Origin: Desulfovibrionaceae bacterium
GTDB taxonomy: Bacteria > Desulfobacterota > Desulfovibrionia > Desulfovibrionales > Desulfovibrionaceae
NCBI GenBank assembly: GCA_009773665.1
Contig: WSYE01000023.1
Coordinates: 1-46,736, forward strand
DNA: 46,736 nucleotides
Reading direction: 5' to 3'
Part shown: positions 46,350-46,736 of the stretch, piece after piece
Numbering within the stretch: position 1 is the first letter of the stretch
How the letters are laid out: every line of letters begins with the position of its first letter
The notes under the pieces: generated by a model
Told to the model about the DNA's origin: nothing
The model's input: only the letters and a program-made list of their open reading frames with translations
The model's database searches: none
Translations under genes and position numbers: made by a program

Positions 46350-46736
46350 GCGACAAGCCCGCTGTGCGCTCGCTCCCTTGTACGCACCAGGAGACGAACC
46401 CGGATGAATTGGTCGGCCTGAACCTCAAGGAGTGGCCTCGATTCTCGTTTGATGCTTGCCCAGGCATTCTGGGCGAATTCGTTCGGCTTGCAACAAGCGA
46501 CAGCGAAGCTGATCCGGCGGCGGTGTGCATCACCACGTTGGTGCGCTTCGGCACGGAGGTCTATGGTCACACGACCAACCAAGGCCCACATATCTATGTG
46601 GGCGAGACCATCCACCCACCGCGCCTCTTCGCCGTGATCTGCGGCAATTCCAGCAAGGCGCGCAAGGGCACGTCCCGCCATCCGGTGACTAAACTCTTCG
46701 GACGGGAGCACTGCCAGCCTGCCGACCTGAAAACAT
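46346..46736 (+). CDS. DUF3987-like P-loop (primase/helicase-type) protein, 3' end outside window
   Basis: The visible 130 codons start MSDKPAVRSLPCTHQETNPD and continue with LNLKEWPRFSFDACPGI, ITTLVRFGTEVYG, GETIHPPRLFAVICGNSSKA and the P-loop-like RKGTS. The family acts in replication of integrative elements. The start overlaps the excisionase-like stop by four bases. From 46415 it is nearly identical to the broken copy at 30163, whose own N-terminus is lost. The frame is open to the window end. Confidence 0.8.
   Translation, partial: MSDKPAVRSLPCTHQETNPDELVGLNLKEWPRFSFDACPGILGEFVRLATSDSEADPAAVCITTLVRFGTEVYGHTTNQGPHIYVGETIHPPRLFAVICGNSSKARKGTSRHPVTKLFGREHCQPADLKT
46415..46736 (+). repeat. 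Long direct repeat, right copy (primase-like gene)
   Basis: This matches 30163-30484 in the same orientation at about 98% identity, up to the window end. It is part of the primase-like coding sequence. Confidence 0.9.

Larger units (their letters stand above)
30087..46736. mobile_element. Integrative element (at least 16.6 kb, right end outside window)
   Basis: Evidence for a mobile element is the tyrosine integrase at 44285, the tRNA-Leu 3' fragment at 45418 flanked by inverted arm-like repeats, the excisionase-like gene at 46062, the primase/helicase-like gene repeated at both ends, and 33-bp direct repeats at 30137 and 45372. An IS66 remnant and AT-rich stretches around 35.7, 36.5 and 42.5-44.2 kb add to this. 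The left limit is approximate: bases just before the 30137 hairpin still resemble those before the 45372 hairpin. Confidence 0.75.

Overview
The window is GC-rich for most of its length and reads as a Gram-negative, probably deltaproteobacterial (Desulfovibrionales-like) chromosome. That placement is an inference from the style of the chemoreceptor, the PAS kinases and the glycine-rich RRM protein; no rRNA or other firm taxonomic marker is present. The first 30 kb look like core or long-resident chromosome. From about 30.1 kb to the right end lies an integrative element with patchy base composition, att-like structures, an integrase, an IS remnant and a signalling cargo.

Region 1 (1-14 kb): a leftward poly-HAMP chemoreceptor is cut by the window start. 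After a gene-poor gap comes a rightward hydrolase operon: a lipoprotein alpha/beta hydrolase, an unknown lipoprotein, a type-B carboxylesterase, a second paralogous alpha/beta hydrolase and a GH63-type glycosidase. A STAND-ATPase/BTAD transcriptional regulator follows. A Pho-box-like direct repeat (7-4-7) lies before the operon, and a near-identical copy lies before a PP2C phosphatase gene at 29.3 kb.

Region 2 (14-19 kb): a complete cyoABCDE cluster encodes a bo3-type quinol oxidase and its heme O synthase. It sits behind a candidate promoter with a dyad over the -10. The cyoC 5' end is out of frame at a run of seven G.

Region 3 (19-30 kb): an orphan NMT1-like binding protein overlaps a membrane SpoIIE-type phosphatase gene, followed by tamA and tamB. 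Two copies of an 87-bp element, about 80% identical, precede the binding protein gene and tamB. A leftward RRM RNA-binding protein and a rightward PP2C phosphatase close the region.

Region 4 (30.1 kb to the end): the left edge holds a 33-bp hairpin fused to a broken DUF3987-like P-loop (primase/helicase-type) gene. The right edge holds an intact-looking 5' part of the same gene, about 98% identical over 322 bp and offset by 16,252 bp. Between them lie a coiled-coil protein, a very large PAS/GAF/PocR hybrid kinase, a Cys-rich PAS kinase, an IS66 remnant, a periplasmic-binding-protein/kinase/REC system, a PAS-GGDEF-hemerythrin cyclase and a tyrosine integrase with an N-terminal frameshift. Next to the integrase, a tRNA-Leu(UAA) 3' fragment sits between perfect 19-bp inverted repeats, the layout expected of an attP. 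Beyond it come five GTTG repeats at exact 10-bp spacing, a promoter, an excisionase-like gene and the primase-like gene. The cargo is almost entirely environmental sensing, which is unusual for an element of this size.
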